64,000 nt of DNA, taken from assembly GCA_902702965.1 (NCBI GenBank), contig CACRXP010000183.1, forward strand, positions 633,192-697,191, written 5' to 3'. The position numbers and the translations under genes are program-made. Below the pieces are notes generated by a model. It searched no databases. It was not told the origin of the DNA and saw nothing but the letters and a program-made list of their open reading frames with translations. Numbering within the stretch: position 1 is the first letter of the stretch; each line of letters begins with the position of its first letter. Source of the DNA: Spirometra erinaceieuropaei (Eukaryota > Platyhelminthes > Cestoda > Diphyllobothriidea > Diphyllobothriidae). Shown piece after piece: positions 1 to 11,609 of the stretch.

Positions 1-1883
1 TCTCCTGAGGATATGTCGGTTAGCTAGGTTTCTCCGTTCAATGTATGCATTTATCAGCACACAGTTCCCATTCAAAAGGAATTTCCTCCATAACCTCCGC
101 TTTTCATTCAATTCTTTGTAAGTATTGGGTTAGCCATTGAGGTCTGTTGTTCTATTTCTTCTGTGAAATCGGACGGTGGTCTCTGAGAAGGACGTGCCGC
201 AATTCATGAAATCGGTTCCACTACTCGACTATGTCGCCGAAGAAGGCTGATTCCCAGTTTGTGTTTTTTATTTAAGCCTTTATTTGATCAAAGTCGTTGC
301 ACCAAATATTTCGTCTAATCCTGGTGGCTTGTCCGGATACAGAAAAGGTTAATACGCCCACAACAGTGCGACCGAGTGGAGGTAGAGATTGCACTTCATC
401 AATGCTGTCCAGTCACTTCGTAATCACCAGTTCCAAACAATTTCACTGTTACCCTTCACGTACCTTCGTTGGATACAACACGTGCTGGGTGAGAAATAAC
501 TTGAGCTCCCTCAGCATGTCAGGCTGTATGTCACCCAACCTAGGCGATTTTGATTCAGCCAGCGTCGACAGTTCTTTGTGGACAGCAGTTTTGGCGAAAA
601 AACGATCTTAATCTCTGTCCCTTCCACTAGGTAACAGTCAGAGAAATGAATGCCTTTCCTTCGTAAAGATGGACTTTAAAATTTCGAAAGGTACTCAGTT
701 TTTGCTACATTTTCACCAAGTTCTAGGCCATCACTAGCTCTTAAGAGGTGTATTGGGCCTCCAACTCTCGCGTTCCTTCTTATGACTTACTGCGGCTTGG
801 TTCAAAAGACCTTCGTTGAAACTATGTCGAGTTCTGAAGTCACTTGGCATCGGTCTGCATAGAAACAACTAGATTAGGGACCGCTAAAGTGTTTTCGTCT
901 TAAGGCCTTCCGAACTCTCAGTTTTTTTACTGACACAGGCGTTCGTTTCCACAACGAATTGACCGCAGTATTTAAAGATGGCAGGGACAATCGTGGGGCG
1001 AATTGTTGGCTTTATTTCCGAAAGCGAACGATTGTGTGTGATGTAACCACATATTTGTGTAGGCTTTGCAGATCTTCAATCCGAACCGGCTGATATCTCT
1101 AGCATATTCGTATAAATCAAGACAAAATACTTTGTGGGGGATTATTCTGGAAGCCTGTGGGTACGCGAAGTTTGGCGACGCCGAAATATTAAATCATATT
1201 TGGACGAAGAAAACTCCATCTGCCAATTCAAAGTCCACTTCAACTGACAATATATGTCTTAATTAGCTTTACCGGAATCTTCCACAATATTTGTATGAGA
1301 TTAATAAACACATTTAGGTTAATTAACACAACTGAATGCTTTCAAATGACTGATGATGAAATGTCGTTTATGCAATGAATGAAGGTTTGGGAACCCAGCA
1401 CTATACCTCGCGATGGGATGAGTCATTGAGAAGAAATTTCCAATCATTATCGTCTGATAGTAGCTGAATAAACAGGACTCCATTGAGGTAGAGTGGAGGA
1501 GGCCTCAATTGTATCAAAAGACCTTTATGCGGTGCCTTATAGAAGACTTTACCTAGTATGAAGTTGAGAATTAACACGGACTGCTGTTCGTTATCAAGTT
1601 ATATCATCAAATCCAGAAAGGCTAAGCGACAAGTTGCCAAAGATTTTCGAGGTAAAAGCTATTCCGAACAGAGTGTAGCTGACTAGTCAGGCAGGAATCA
1701 GGAATTTCATTGAAAATTATCTTTTCGTAATGATATGTTGGAGATCATACGCGAAGTACAAACGGCGTCACCACGCCGGGGGACCATTGTGGGTCAGGCA
1801 GCACAAACCAGATCTAGCCACGGACGTAATCCCCCCTCACGGCACAACGACGGAAATGTGCACACGTTGCTGCACCCTAGCAG
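1..1883. other. No gene recognised
   Basis: Only short open frames without recognisable motifs are present on either strand. I see no splice-phased exon series, tRNA or clear transposon protein. Confidence 0.5.
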
Positions 1884-1923
1884 TCTCTGATGATGAACTC
1901 CAGTTCGAGTTCGAAAGCTAAGG
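1884..1923 (+). ncRNA. Orphan small hammerhead ribozyme motif
   Basis: Forty-base hammerhead-like motif with every core element. Stem I is TCT (1884-1886) with AGG (1921-1923, one wobble). CTGATGA lies at 1887-1893, then one T, then stem II GAACTC/GAGTTC (six perfect pairs, loop CAGTTC), then GAAA at 1913-1916. The next bases complete the palindrome AGCT, followed by A at the predicted cleavage position. Layout and size match the PLE-associated motifs near 48.6 and 61.9 kb. No element protein is visible nearby, so this is probably a relic of a PLE-type terminal region. Activity is inferred, not shown. Confidence 0.7.
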
Positions 1924-3186
1924 CCAATAAATCTACCGATCCAGTAATCGTGCGTTCGTTTTATTTTAAACAAGAATCTGGGATGCGCATATTCTCTTCC
2001 ATTCGTGACAATATTTTATTTACAAGCTGGCACACGTTTAAGTTGATATACACCCATGACTTGAAAACTGAAGGGCTAAGAGATGTTCTTCGCTCTTCAG
2101 AGAGGAATCCGCCCAAAACATAGACTGCGAATATGTGGATGAGCAAACATTGGGTCATATGTTTCTGGTTACTAATGTTGAAGGACATATTTGTTCCTGA
2201 ATTGTTTCAGAGAAAACATCACTGATATTGGAAAATCCATCTGAATGCCGACGGATGTGATGAATTGATTGAGACTCGGGATCAAAATGTTATGTTAAGA
2301 ATGTATTAAACAAATCCTCTTTGTTAATGTCTCCATGAGGAAGCTTTTATTGTCATTCTTCAAAGGGGGAAATTCGGGAATCCTCCTAAATGAGGACCAA
2401 CAACGGGAGATTTTGGCAATGCATTCTGCAGGATTCGGATCAACAAACGCATGTGATTTTTATCGCCTTCGAAGAACATTGTAGTCGTCGAAGTCGGGGG
2501 TGGTAGCACACACATGGTCGAATAAGTTGCCTAGGGTAGCTTTACGATTACGAAACACTAGACAGAGTCGTTAAACACCACATCAAACATAAATATAGGG
2601 ATAGAATAAAAACGGGTGGGACGACAAAGATGAAAAATGGCGAATGCAATGTGTTAGTGAGGTACTGTACAAATGATCCATCGGAACTGCATTTAATCAT
2701 AGCACATCAGCTATACACCCGTAGAGATCGCAGAGCTGTCAGTAACTGCGGGATAGAACCGGGGAGAGTGCTGATGATTAGCAACACAAGCAGTGGACGG
2801 ACAGCGAGAGCGTGAGGGACGGTGACAGCGGTTGTGAGGGAAGGAACACCGATTATCTTCACAGGCATGCGGTTGCAACAGATCCACCCGGGATCCATGT
2901 CACCGAGAACACACTCCATTCAAACAACTCTGTCGGATTTTTGATGTTGTACGGCACGTCTCAAAATGCAGGATTTTAGTTACTGATCCGTGTAACAATC
3001 ATCATAATCTTCCTTGATGTCTCCTATCAATTTGCTTCCTCCTTGGTTCAAACCCTGGGCAGGAAATCCGTAGTCATTCGTTGTAGTCTTCCACACCGAC
3101 GTAACCAGTGCGACTTGACTTGTCCACTGGCATTACCTTTGAGTTCATCCTGACCTCTGGTATCATTTCACGTTCCAGCACGCTCA
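1924..3186. other. No gene recognised
   Basis: Short overlapping frames on both strands with no motif, repeat or exon structure I can name. Confidence 0.45.
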
Positions 3187-3719
3187 CTAGATCGAGTCGA
3201 AAAAGAAAAACGGAAAGAATCCAAATTCATATCGTTCAGTGAAAAAAGCAGGGGTCGGATCGCCTCCTACATCACCCCCCCCCCATTCCAGATGCGGCTC
3301 TGTCCGCAGAGCCGCTAGAAGGACTTTGGAGCTACCATTAATCAGTACTTCATGGACAGGCTGGGGGACCAGATGTGGGTGGATTACGGGAAAGGAGTCT
3401 GCGGTTGCTTTGGGAAGACGGTCTCGGTAGGGTTTTGACTTGTTATGATGAACAGTGTCGGTAGGGCCGTCCGGTATCCGCAAATCACTGGTAAGATAAG
3501 CAGAAGGCGTACGGAGTCACTAATAACAGAAGGTCTTTCCCATGGATGGAAGAATTTTGAGGGGATACCGACAGGCGGTGCCGGTCTGTAGCGTAACACG
3601 AGGTCGCCGTGGGTGTAGAGGGATCCGTTGACGCTCCGATGGAAATAGTCCTTCTGGCGTTGTGGGAGGATCTTAAATGGGTCCTGGCTAGGTTGTATAC
3701 AAGTCGTAAGGTTTCCCAA
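3187..3719 (-). pseudogene. Ty3/Gypsy-like pol C-terminal remnant
   Basis: Minus-strand reading resembles the post-integrase tail of Gypsy-like polyproteins. A segment with GDLVLRYRPAPP and FHPW (frame ending at 3384) matches the usual 'GDLVLxYxPxxxxGxPSKFxxxWxGP' region. The following 'VHHNKSKPYRDR' lies in another frame (3187-3483) and matches the 'VHxNxLKPYRDR' signature. A frameshift near 3480-3500 separates the two. No protease, reverse transcriptase or LTR is visible, so it is a broken fragment. It could belong to the same family as the integrase piece near 20 kb. The family call rests on motif memory. Confidence 0.6.
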
Positions 3720-4029
3720 TGTTCAGAACATATAGTTCGGGCGCATAATCGTTGAAGATGGACAGCGGGAGGTAAAAGTCGACGGGCAACCTAAGGTTGC
3801 GACCAGTTAGCAACTAGAAGCGAACAGAGCCTGTGGAGGAATGTACTGTGGATCTACGGACCATCATAGAGTTAGGAAGCCGTATTGTGTATGAAAAACA
3901 GAAGGCTAATTGTGGACAGGACGATTACTGTGAGAGGGAGACAGCACAAGTAGGGAGTCTTCTAGACAGGGCTGGGTATACGGCATGGTGTCCAATAAGA
4001 ATAAAAGTGACCTGAACATGGGTACATGG
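3720..4029. other. No gene recognised
   Basis: A short linking stretch between the Gypsy remnant and the first LINE; no motif seen. Confidence 0.4.
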
Positions 4030-4689
4030 CTCGGTCACGCGCATGTATCTTGATGTCTGGACAGTCCCAGAAGCATACATTGCGGACTGGACGCCCCGGT
4101 TATGGGAATTGTGGTCCTACGAAAAGGCTTTCAACAAGTTAAGCGCGTCGCTGGAATTCGATTGGAATTTACGCGTCTCCCTGAGTTTTGATATTTCGGT
4201 CATCCACCTCTGTCAGAAGTTTGACCTCGTCGTTATAAGCCGAGAAATCAACTTAGAAGTGTAATTAACCTTCGTGTTTGCGGATCGCATTATCCGCTAC
4301 ACCTTATGTGATAGCTTCCTCCTTCATTGAGGCGCACAGGCCTGCGAAGTGTCGTTTTCCGGGGCTTAACGAAGTATCTGTCACGGTTTAGCTCAGGTCC
4401 TTACGACGAACTACTCCGACCTACTTCCGAAGTCAATCTTCCGTCAGCGACGTGACCGAAACCCAACAAAAAACGAATACTACTGACAGGCTGCCTGCGA
4501 AGGCTAAGTCGTTCTTTGCTGCAAATTGGCATTTGACACTGAATTTCCTTTGGAAAAAGCCTTGCCTTGTGCTCATTTTACTAGTCACTTACCAGTTGGA
4601 GCTGCACGTCATATTTCAATGCAATCTCGAAGAGATCTTGCTAGCATGGGGCATGCAAATGTCCACGACCCTACTACGTACGACGAACG

Positions 4690-4772
4690 TTGGACACCGA
4701 GGGAGGGATTCGAACCAGGATCCTCTCGGGCCGGAACCGACGCTCTTAACCACTCAGCCACGCCCGGACGGC
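4690..4772 (-). repeat. tRNA-like (Ser/Leu-type) block, antisense in LINE A1 5' region
   Basis: On the minus strand an A-box-like TGGCTGAGTGG (plus 4750-4760) is followed by a B-box GGTTCGAATCC (plus 4706-4716), with a long variable-arm-like interval between. This looks like the head of a tRNA-derived SINE, not a functional tRNA: the acceptor stem does not close. The same block sits at the equivalent place in LINE A2. Confidence 0.7.
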
Positions 4773-4792
4773 CGGCTGAAAAATGAAATAAT

Positions 4793-5062
4793 ATGTGCGT
4801 AGAAAACAACAATCTGTCCCTCATCTGTCGACCGTTTTCCGTTCCCTGTGATAAAAATCTGCCGGAGATACTTGATTCGCTCTCAACTGGATGCGAAGGA
4901 CCACTGACCACCAATCATAAGGAGCGCAGTGCACTATTGAAATCGAACACAGGTAAGTTAAATACTGAGATTGCGACACGCTGTGATGGAGGCCGGGAAC
5001 TAACAACCAGAGTTTCGGGATTAGAAGCAGATGTCGATTTCCTTACAGAAATAATAGTATAA
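4793..5062 (+). pseudogene. LINE A1 ORF1 fragment, coiled-coil-like part
   Basis: About 89 codons matching the A2 copy at 10228-10536, sharing 'CDKNLPEIL' and 'ELTTRVSGLEADVDFLTEI'. The heptad-like spacing of hydrophobic residues at the end suggests a short coiled coil, as in gag-like ORF1 proteins that trimerise. A stop follows immediately and no intact start is evident. Confidence 0.55.
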
Positions 5063-5299
5063 CTCCTCAAGTATCATCAATTAAACCCCCGGAACATAAT
5101 GCAAAAGATATGAAAAACATCAAAAATACAGGACCACAGGAATCTCAAGAAACCGGAAAAAGGCGATGAGTTTCACGTGCAACGAAACAAGAAGAGGCAA
5201 CGAACGAAGTCGTTCGACAAATCTTCCGACTGAATTGAAATGGAGGGGAACAAAAAGAAAACAACCGCAGATTAAACTGGATCTCGCATTCCCCAAAGT

Positions 5300-5563
5300 T
5301 TGGCAAATCCGGGACATACAGAGTCCGTCTGCAGCAAGATAAGGCAGCGACCGACGACACCAAGAGAAACTGCTGACTGTAATCGTAGGTATTCACCTAA
5401 ACCACGAAAGGGCGCTAGCAGACCGCTCTACGCTTGTCCATTGGATTGTAATGCAACAAGTCATGACACGCGACAATGCAAAGTTAAAAAGGCTCTCATA
5501 ACGGAATTCCACAATTTAGCGACAGACCTGGACGCCAAAAGCCTAGAACAACACCACCTATGA
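5300..5563 (+). pseudogene. LINE A1 ORF1 zinc-knuckle-like fragment
   Basis: Frame of about 87 codons with a Cys-x3-Cys-x4-His-x4-Cys arrangement (CPLDCNATSHDTRQC, about 5428-5472). The spacing is close to but not the same as the gag knuckle (C-x2-C-x4-H-x4-C). It follows a basic region 'RRYSPKPRKGASR'. This fits a nucleic-acid-binding end of ORF1. Frames are shifted relative to the upstream piece. Confidence 0.45.
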
Positions 5564-6300
5564 GCTGGTCAGACGGACGGAATACTAGAAGAAATAGCCA
5601 TGGTTGTAAGACCCAAGCCGATTTTGAGAAACAACTACTGAGCTGTCTGCTTGAGAGCAGTGTGAGCACGATAATTAAGGGGGAACCAAAGTCCGTAATT
5701 CAGACTACCATCAGTGAAAGAAATCAGGATAGAGAAACAGGTTTTGTTCCTATAAGATCACTTTGTGTGGCGGTTCACGGAGTCCCTGAGGTTACAGGCG
5801 GAACCCCAAAGGAGAGGGTCAAACAGGAAATTTGACATTCGACAATTTACTAAATGATACTCAAAAACCCGATGAGGTGGTTAAAATACAAAAGACCTTG
5901 CATTTGGGCCTGTAGTTGGAGGCAACGCAGAGGAGATGTAACCAAAGCTCCTGAAAATCCTCTTGAGAAGCAAGCAGCAAGGAGATCTAATCTTATCTCG
6001 AAAGTCCAAACCGCAAAACAAGAACCATGGAGTGTTTTTTGAGTCAGAATACTCTCCCATCGATCGAATGAAAAGGAGAACACTGATCGCAAGGCTGAGA
6101 GGGCGTTAGAGCGAGGGTGAAAGTATCTGAAGATTGTAGGCAAAGAAATCATCAAAACGGAAAGCAGGTTACTACGCCAGGCATCAGTTCTATCGGACAT
6201 TTGTAAATTTGAAGACAGGCATTGAGCCGAATATTTCGTGCGAAATTTGCAGCAATAACTGTCAGACGCAAGAACAAGCAAACAATTTCCAGAGACCGAC

Positions 6301-6566
6301 AGAACCAAAAAACATAATAATGATGTACGAAAACGTACAAAGTTTCTTCTAACAAAGTGGATGAAGTTAAGCTGACCGTGGCCCATTTGCAACTTGACTT
6401 TATAGCTCTCACAGATGTGTGGTTGAATGAGCAGATGGCAGAAACAGAAGTCACGCTGGACGGAATTTGGTCTAGCCACATGAATCGAAGGGGACGCAGG
6501 GGTGGGAGAATCGCGATGTTCATGCGGGACGGCATTAGCCACGCCACGGAAGGGTCCTTACCATAA
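6301..6566 (+). pseudogene. LINE A1 endonuclease N-terminal fragment
   Basis: The frames include 'MDEVKLTVAHLQLDFIAL', 'VWLNEQM' and 'RRGRRGGRIAMFMRDGI', the start of an apurinic-type LINE endonuclease. It matches A2 at 11650-11880. An in-frame stop precedes the 6357 start. Truncated at about 6570 by LINE B1. Confidence 0.65.
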
Positions 6567-6930
6567 AGGAACGCTGGTCATGATAATGATAATAATGATA
6601 ATGACAATGATAATGATTTATTTAATGCGAATTTAAAGGCATCGTCAGGGAAGCGATAAACACAAATCTGGCCAGCAGTGAAAAAAAGAATAAATGTGGT
6701 AAAGGATTAAAAATATAGTTGATGGTGGTTTTATGGATTGGAGGATTCAGGAGGAAAAAAGCTGCTGGCGACAAGCATTCGACCGTTAAGAAGGGAGGGG
6801 TTGCACGGTATCGGATATTATCAGTCGCATATTTCTTTCATGATGTTAGGGTTAGTACAACCAGAAGCGCCGAAGAACACCTGTCGCTGTTGGCCAAAGA
6901 AATTGTCCCTGGTGAGACCGGTCATAGTGT

Positions 6931-7248
6931 TCAGAGACCACAAACGCCATCGCTACGGTACAGTCGTTTGGTGGATTCAGCACCCAAAATCTGTGCGAGC
7001 TTTTCTGAATGCAAAAATCGAGTAATAGTTCTCTTAAATAAAGGACAATTTTGCAGATTTTTTACATTCCTGGGTAGTTTATTCCAAATAGCAATAGCAT
7101 TTACAGAATAGAACCGACGAGATTTAACAGTACGTGCCAGAGGAAGAAATAAAAAGGTCTCACAGTGGCTGTTACGTCGGGGGTGGACATGATGTCTTAA
7201 AGAGGTGAGTGGGCTAAATGTGTGATAATATAAGAGTTTAAATAGCAA
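6931..7248 (-). pseudogene. LINE B1 C-terminal fragment
   Basis: Contains 'FYSVNAIAIWNKLPRNVKN', the familiar 'AIxIWNKLPxxV' ending of CR1/Jockey reverse-transcriptase proteins. Frameshifted relative to the upstream reverse transcriptase. Confidence 0.6.
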
Positions 7249-7340
7249 AAATAGTCCCTTTTGTAATTTACGGAACCATAAAGGATCAAGGCCCGTAAGC
7301 TGGCAACGTTCTTAGTAAGACAAATGTCGGTGTTCTGTGG

Positions 7341-8539
7341 TTAAAACTCTCTTGGTAAAAAGTGTTGAACGGATTCTATTTTCTTCCGCTCAGTAACACG
7401 CATGAGGCTAAATAAAAACGAACAGTATTCCAGACCAGGTCTAACGTACATGTTGTAAAGGCAAGTTCTAATGTCCCTAGTTTTGAAGTTTTGGAGGATA
7501 AACTCGGTCGTTCTACGTGCTTTGGAGACTATCAAGGCACAGTGCTCCGAGAGATTGAGACTCTTGGAGTATGATACGCCCAGATCCTTAATAAACCCAG
7601 GCACATTTATGGCGTGACCTTCAAAACGTAGTTGAGGTTGGCGGTCGTCGCCAACTACCAAGACTGAGCACTGATGCCAAGAAAGAGAGAGGCGCCATGT
7701 GCGGCACCACTGGGCGAAAGCCTGTAGATCGCTCTTTATGAGCTCAAGCACGATGTCATGATCTGCCGTCTTATATCGATATGCAACTCTAGGATAATCG
7801 GCATACATGAAAGGCTTACCATTCTGAAATAAATCGGGTACATCATTAATGAAAAGGCAAAATGAAAGCGAGCCCAGTACACTACCCTGAATGACTCCAC
7901 TCCTCACACGTGTGGAGTGGGAGATGGTGTTGGAAATCTTAACTCATTGTGTACGAGAGCCCAGGATAGGGGATATAAAATTCAAATTTTGCCACCTAAT
8001 CCGAAAGAGGACAATTTCAAGAGAAGAAGAGCATGGTCAGCACGATCAAAAGCCTTAGTGAAGTCGAAATATACTGTGTAAAGTGCAAAACCATTGTCCC
8101 TAGATTGGAGAAGATAGTCAAAGGAAGAGAGTTGACAGGTGTCACAAGGCCGAACTTTGAGGAATCCATGCTGAGCAACATTCCGTATGTTATTCTCTGT
8201 TAAGTGACACCTCATCTTATCTTTGATCAATGTCTCTAAGATCTTCGAAACTGCGGGGAGGGTGTTTATTGGCCGAAAGTCATCAAATGACGTAGATTTG
8301 CCGTGCTTAGGAATGGGCAGAATGTGTGATTCCTTTCACAAGGTAGGATAGGTTTCACTTTCAAGAGCGAAATTAAATATCTTGCATAAGAGGGATGGGA
8401 AAATCGTATTTGCATCGGCTTCTAAAATGCTTACTGGGACACCATCAGGTCCTGGACTATAAGATTGACGAAAACGTCGTATCGCAATAGTCACATCCAA
8501 CAGAGTGAAGGTTATAGTTTCTAGAACTGCCCCGGTCAA
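7341..8539 (-). pseudogene. LINE B1 reverse transcriptase fragments
   Basis: Three minus-strand frames make up a broken reverse transcriptase. 8539-8336 has 'SPGPDGVPVSIL' (the S-PGPDGIP motif). 8230-7982 has 'VYFDFTKAFDRADH' (motif A). 7907-7341 has 'GVIQGSVLG' followed by 'MYADYPRV', where the catalytic YADD has become YADY. The loss of one catalytic aspartate and the frame breaks show it is dead. Confidence 0.75.
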
Positions 8540-9108
8540 TGCCTGGATGGTCGGAAGTGGAGTGGTCGAGTCTTCAAAACACGTTTTCGACAGGAAATCA
8601 TTGAAGCTATGAGCGGTTAACTGGGCATCAACTATTGGATTTCCGCGAGCGTCTCAGAGGATGGGATGCTGCGTCTTTCTGTGAGTTCGTATTTTTCTAG
8701 AGAAAAGTTTCGAGACATTTAACGAATGGTTTTCGGTAAACGGTACCACTTCGGCTAGCTGTTTTTCTTCAGACAATCTCTTAGACCGCTGAAAAATATC
8801 ATAAATCAAGGGCAGGACAGAAAAGTCGGTCTGAAGATGGAATCGACGATAAAGTCTGCGCAATTTTTGACGAAAGGGTAAGGGTAGGAAAACCTCATCC
8901 CCAAAATTGGTAATTTTTTTATGGGGGACAAAACGAGAAATAAGCGGATCCAAAATTTTGTACAGTTTTGCAGTGCAAACATTTACATTCGAACTAAAGA
9001 AGAAATCAGTCCAGTCATAGGAATTAAGGTGTGTTAATTATTCGGTTGAGCGAGTTGGTCGGAAATCGCGGACAGAGTTATATTTTTGGGACAAAGTTTG
9101 TCAGCCTC

Positions 9109-9580
9109 TTATTCCAACGTTGAAACAACTATGTCATGGTCTGAGCCCCCGAGTGGGCCAAAGGATGACAAAGACGAAGGTATGCAGCCTCCTACAAAAA
9201 TCCGGTCAAGTATGCTTGAGCCTCGGGTGGGAAACTCGACAACCTGAGTCCACATCCAAACATCCACAGCCTCAAGAAAGTCATCGAATTTTCTGGGGCC
9301 TGAAGGCGGAGACCAGCGGACTTCAGGGAGATTAAAGTCATCCGCAACCAATTGATATTTTAAGCTAAAGTCGGCCGCAGCATGAAATGCCTGTGAGAAT
9401 TTACGATCAAAGTTGTCGCTGGCGTTGGAAAGGGCGATAGGCGCAGCCAACGAGTAAGGAGAACTTATTTTTTGTGCAACTTGGGGCCAGCAGCTGCCTT
9501 CTACTGCGTAAAAATGCGGAAGGTCAAGCGGTAAAAATGTAAGTGTTTGCTTAACGTAGAAGTAACCGCCCCAACCACGG
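9109..9580 (-). pseudogene. LINE B1 endonuclease fragment
   Basis: Minus-strand frame includes 'YQLVADDFNLPEVRW' (the GDFN motif altered to ADDFN) and 'GGSDHDIVV' (the SDH motif). These are the conserved metal-binding and catalytic stretches of the exonuclease-endonuclease-phosphatase fold. The open frame runs on to 9771, but the part beyond about 9580 is antisense to LINE A2's 5' region and is not part of this protein. Confidence 0.65.
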
Positions 9581-10124
9581 CTGTCTTGGCAATCATTTCG
9601 ACTGCAATTATAGCCTGGAATCGACTGGAATTTACTCGTCTTCGCAAGTTTTGGCATTTCGATCACCCGTTTCCACCCAGAGTTACGCCTTGTCGAAATA
9701 AATCGAGTAATCAGTTTAAAAGTGCAAGTAATCTCCGTTTTCACGGATCCCATTGCCGGCGATATCTTCATCCTTCACTGTGGCGCTCAGGAAACCACAA
9801 TCCGGAGTTTAACAACGCATCCAGTCGGTTTAGTTCAGATTCCTATGAATACCGACTCCATCGTGCTTCCGAAGCTAATCTTCCGACGACGAAGTGCTCG
9901 ATAACCGGCAGAAGTCGAAGACTACTTAGAACCTGTCTGCGAAGGCTGAGTCGTTCTTTGCTTCCAATTGACATTTTATACTGAATTCCGTTTGGAAAAA
10001 AGCTTAACTTTGTGCTCAGTAAAGTAGCCACTTAGCAATTGAAGTCGCCCATTATAAATTGATGCAACCTGAAAGATATCTTGCCAGCATGGGGAGTGCA
10101 AATTTCCACGACCCTACCATGTGA

Positions 10125-10205
10125 CAAAAAGCCGCCCCACCCGAGATTCGAACCAGGGACCACTCGTGCGAGGACTGACGCCCTTCACCGCTCAGCCACG
10201 CCAAA
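10125..10205 (-). repeat. tRNA-like block, antisense in LINE A2 5' region
   Basis: Same block as in A1: on the minus strand TGGCTGAGCGG (plus 10188-10198) and GGTTCGAATC (plus 10145-10154). Its presence at the same place in two diverged copies means it was part of the mobile master element. Confidence 0.7.
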
Positions 10206-10227
10206 ACAGTCCGATGTTCACAAAAAT

Positions 10228-10536
10228 AATATATGCTCAGGAAAAGGCGGCCTATCACTTATTTTTAAACCGTTTTCTATTTCCTGTGATAAAAACTTGC
10301 CGGAAATACTCAACTCGCTCTCAGCTGGACGTGATGGGCCACCGACCACCAACCCTGAAGAACGCAGTTCACTGATGATGTCAGCCACAAATAAACTAGA
10401 TACTGAAATGTCGACACGCTGTGATGGATGTCGAGAACTCACCACCAGAGTTTTGAAACTAGAAGTAGACGTCGACCTCCTCACTGAAATAATGGCGTCA
10501 CTTCTTAAGTACAACAAAATTAAACCCCCTGAGTAA
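10228..10536 (+). pseudogene. LINE A2 ORF1 fragment
   Basis: Open reading shares 'CDKNLPEILNSLSAG' and 'RELTTRVLKLEVDVDLLTEI' with copy A1. The C-terminal part has coiled-coil-like heptads. It ends at a stop after 'NKIKPPE'. Further ORF1 material with 'CVVVQGVPEAPGDTPKERV' lies at 10941-11222 in a downstream frame. A1 has the same element at 5760-5835, so the piece is conserved. Confidence 0.55.
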
Positions 10537-11609
10537 GATACAAAGGAGCTGAAAAACACCAATGAGCCGGACCACATGAACCTCAAGAAGCCGGTAAAAG
10601 GTTAGAGTCGTCGCGTTCAGCGAAACAAGAGGCAACGCACGAAGTCACTAGACAAGTCTTCGGACTCAACCGAAATGGATGGCAATAAAAATAAGACGGA
10701 CAGAGATGAAACTGGCGCTCGCATTTCCATAAATTTGACAAATCTGGATCATGCAGAGTCCGTCTGCACCAAAACAAAACAATGATCGACAACTTCAAAA
10801 AACCCGTAGAAAGTAATCGTATGGACTTATGTACGCCATCAAAGAGCGCTAGCAGCTTATCCTTCCCATGTCTATCAGGCTATAATGCAAAAAGTCAGGT
10901 GAGGTAGCCAAACAAAGACGTTACATCATATATCACGGACGTGAGCAACTTATCAAAGGATTTGAATACAGCAATGACGGCAGTCCCAGAGTCTGAGACT
11001 CAATCTACCGCCAGCAAAAGAGGGCAGGATAAAAGCACCGGTTTTTTCCCCGACAGATCTCGCTGTGTGGTAGTGCAAGGAGTTCCTGAAGCACCTGGTG
11101 ATACCCCGAAAGAGAGGGTGAAACACGATCTGCTGACATTCCAAAACCTACTCAATGACACGCAAGAAGCCGGTGAGGTCTTCGAAATCCAAAAGATCTT
11201 CCGTTTGGGACCTTTAGTGTGAAACAACGCAGACAAAGTGCGGCCGAGACCACTGAAAATCGTATTGTGAAACAAACAGCAAACAAATCTCATCTTGTCG
11301 CGAAAGTCCAGGCTCCGAAACAACCATCGTGGAGTGTTTTTTTCAGCCGGACAATCACCCAATCGAACGTATAAAAATGAGGACGCTGGTAGCGGAACTG
11401 AGAAAACGTCAGAGCGAGGGCGAAGTGAATCTGAAAATAGCAAACAACCAAATTGTAAAAATAGAGCGTTCCTTCTCGTGGAATCATCCGGTGACGTTGA
11501 CGGTAACAGCACCGGCGCTTGGTTCCGACAAACTTCAGTAAATTCACAATCGACTATTGGACATGGTACGCCATGTGAAATATGCAGTAATAGCTATCAG
11601 TCAAAAGCA

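Larger units (their letters stand above)
4030..6575 (+). mobile_element. CR1-like LINE, copy A1 (5' half, decayed)
   Basis: Homologous throughout to 9580-11870 (copy A2): both share the 5' untranslated region, an antisense tRNA-like block, an ORF1 region and the start of the endonuclease. The copy stops abruptly at about 6575, where minus-strand LINE B1 begins, so the rest of its endonuclease and its reverse transcriptase are absent. Stops and frame changes interrupt every frame. ORF1 of this class usually makes an RNA-binding gag-like protein; ORF2 supplies endonuclease and reverse transcriptase. The CR1/Jockey-type assignment comes from the better preserved A2 copy. The 5' limit is approximate. 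Confidence 0.7.
6575..9580 (-). mobile_element. CR1-like LINE, copy B1 (5'-truncated, decayed)
   Basis: Minus-strand LINE reading from about 9580 to 6575. It carries an endonuclease part (about 9580-9109), a linker with frames at 8953-8654, reverse transcriptase pieces (8539-7341) and a C-terminal domain continuing to 6931. Its 3' side ends in a (ATCATT)n-like tail, seen on the plus strand at 6576-6620 as repeated 'gataat' units, a CR1-type trait. It interrupts plus-strand LINE A1 and abuts A2. Related to B2 (15.5-18.9 kb) and B3 (21.2-22.5 kb). Confidence 0.75.

Noticed and set aside
3043..3053. B-box-like GGTTCAAACCC
   Set aside because: No correctly spaced A-box upstream and no repeat family around it.
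4690..4772. Genuine tRNA gene
   Set aside because: A and B boxes are present but acceptor and anticodon stems do not fold properly, and the block is repeated in another LINE copy; it is tRNA-derived, not a tRNA.
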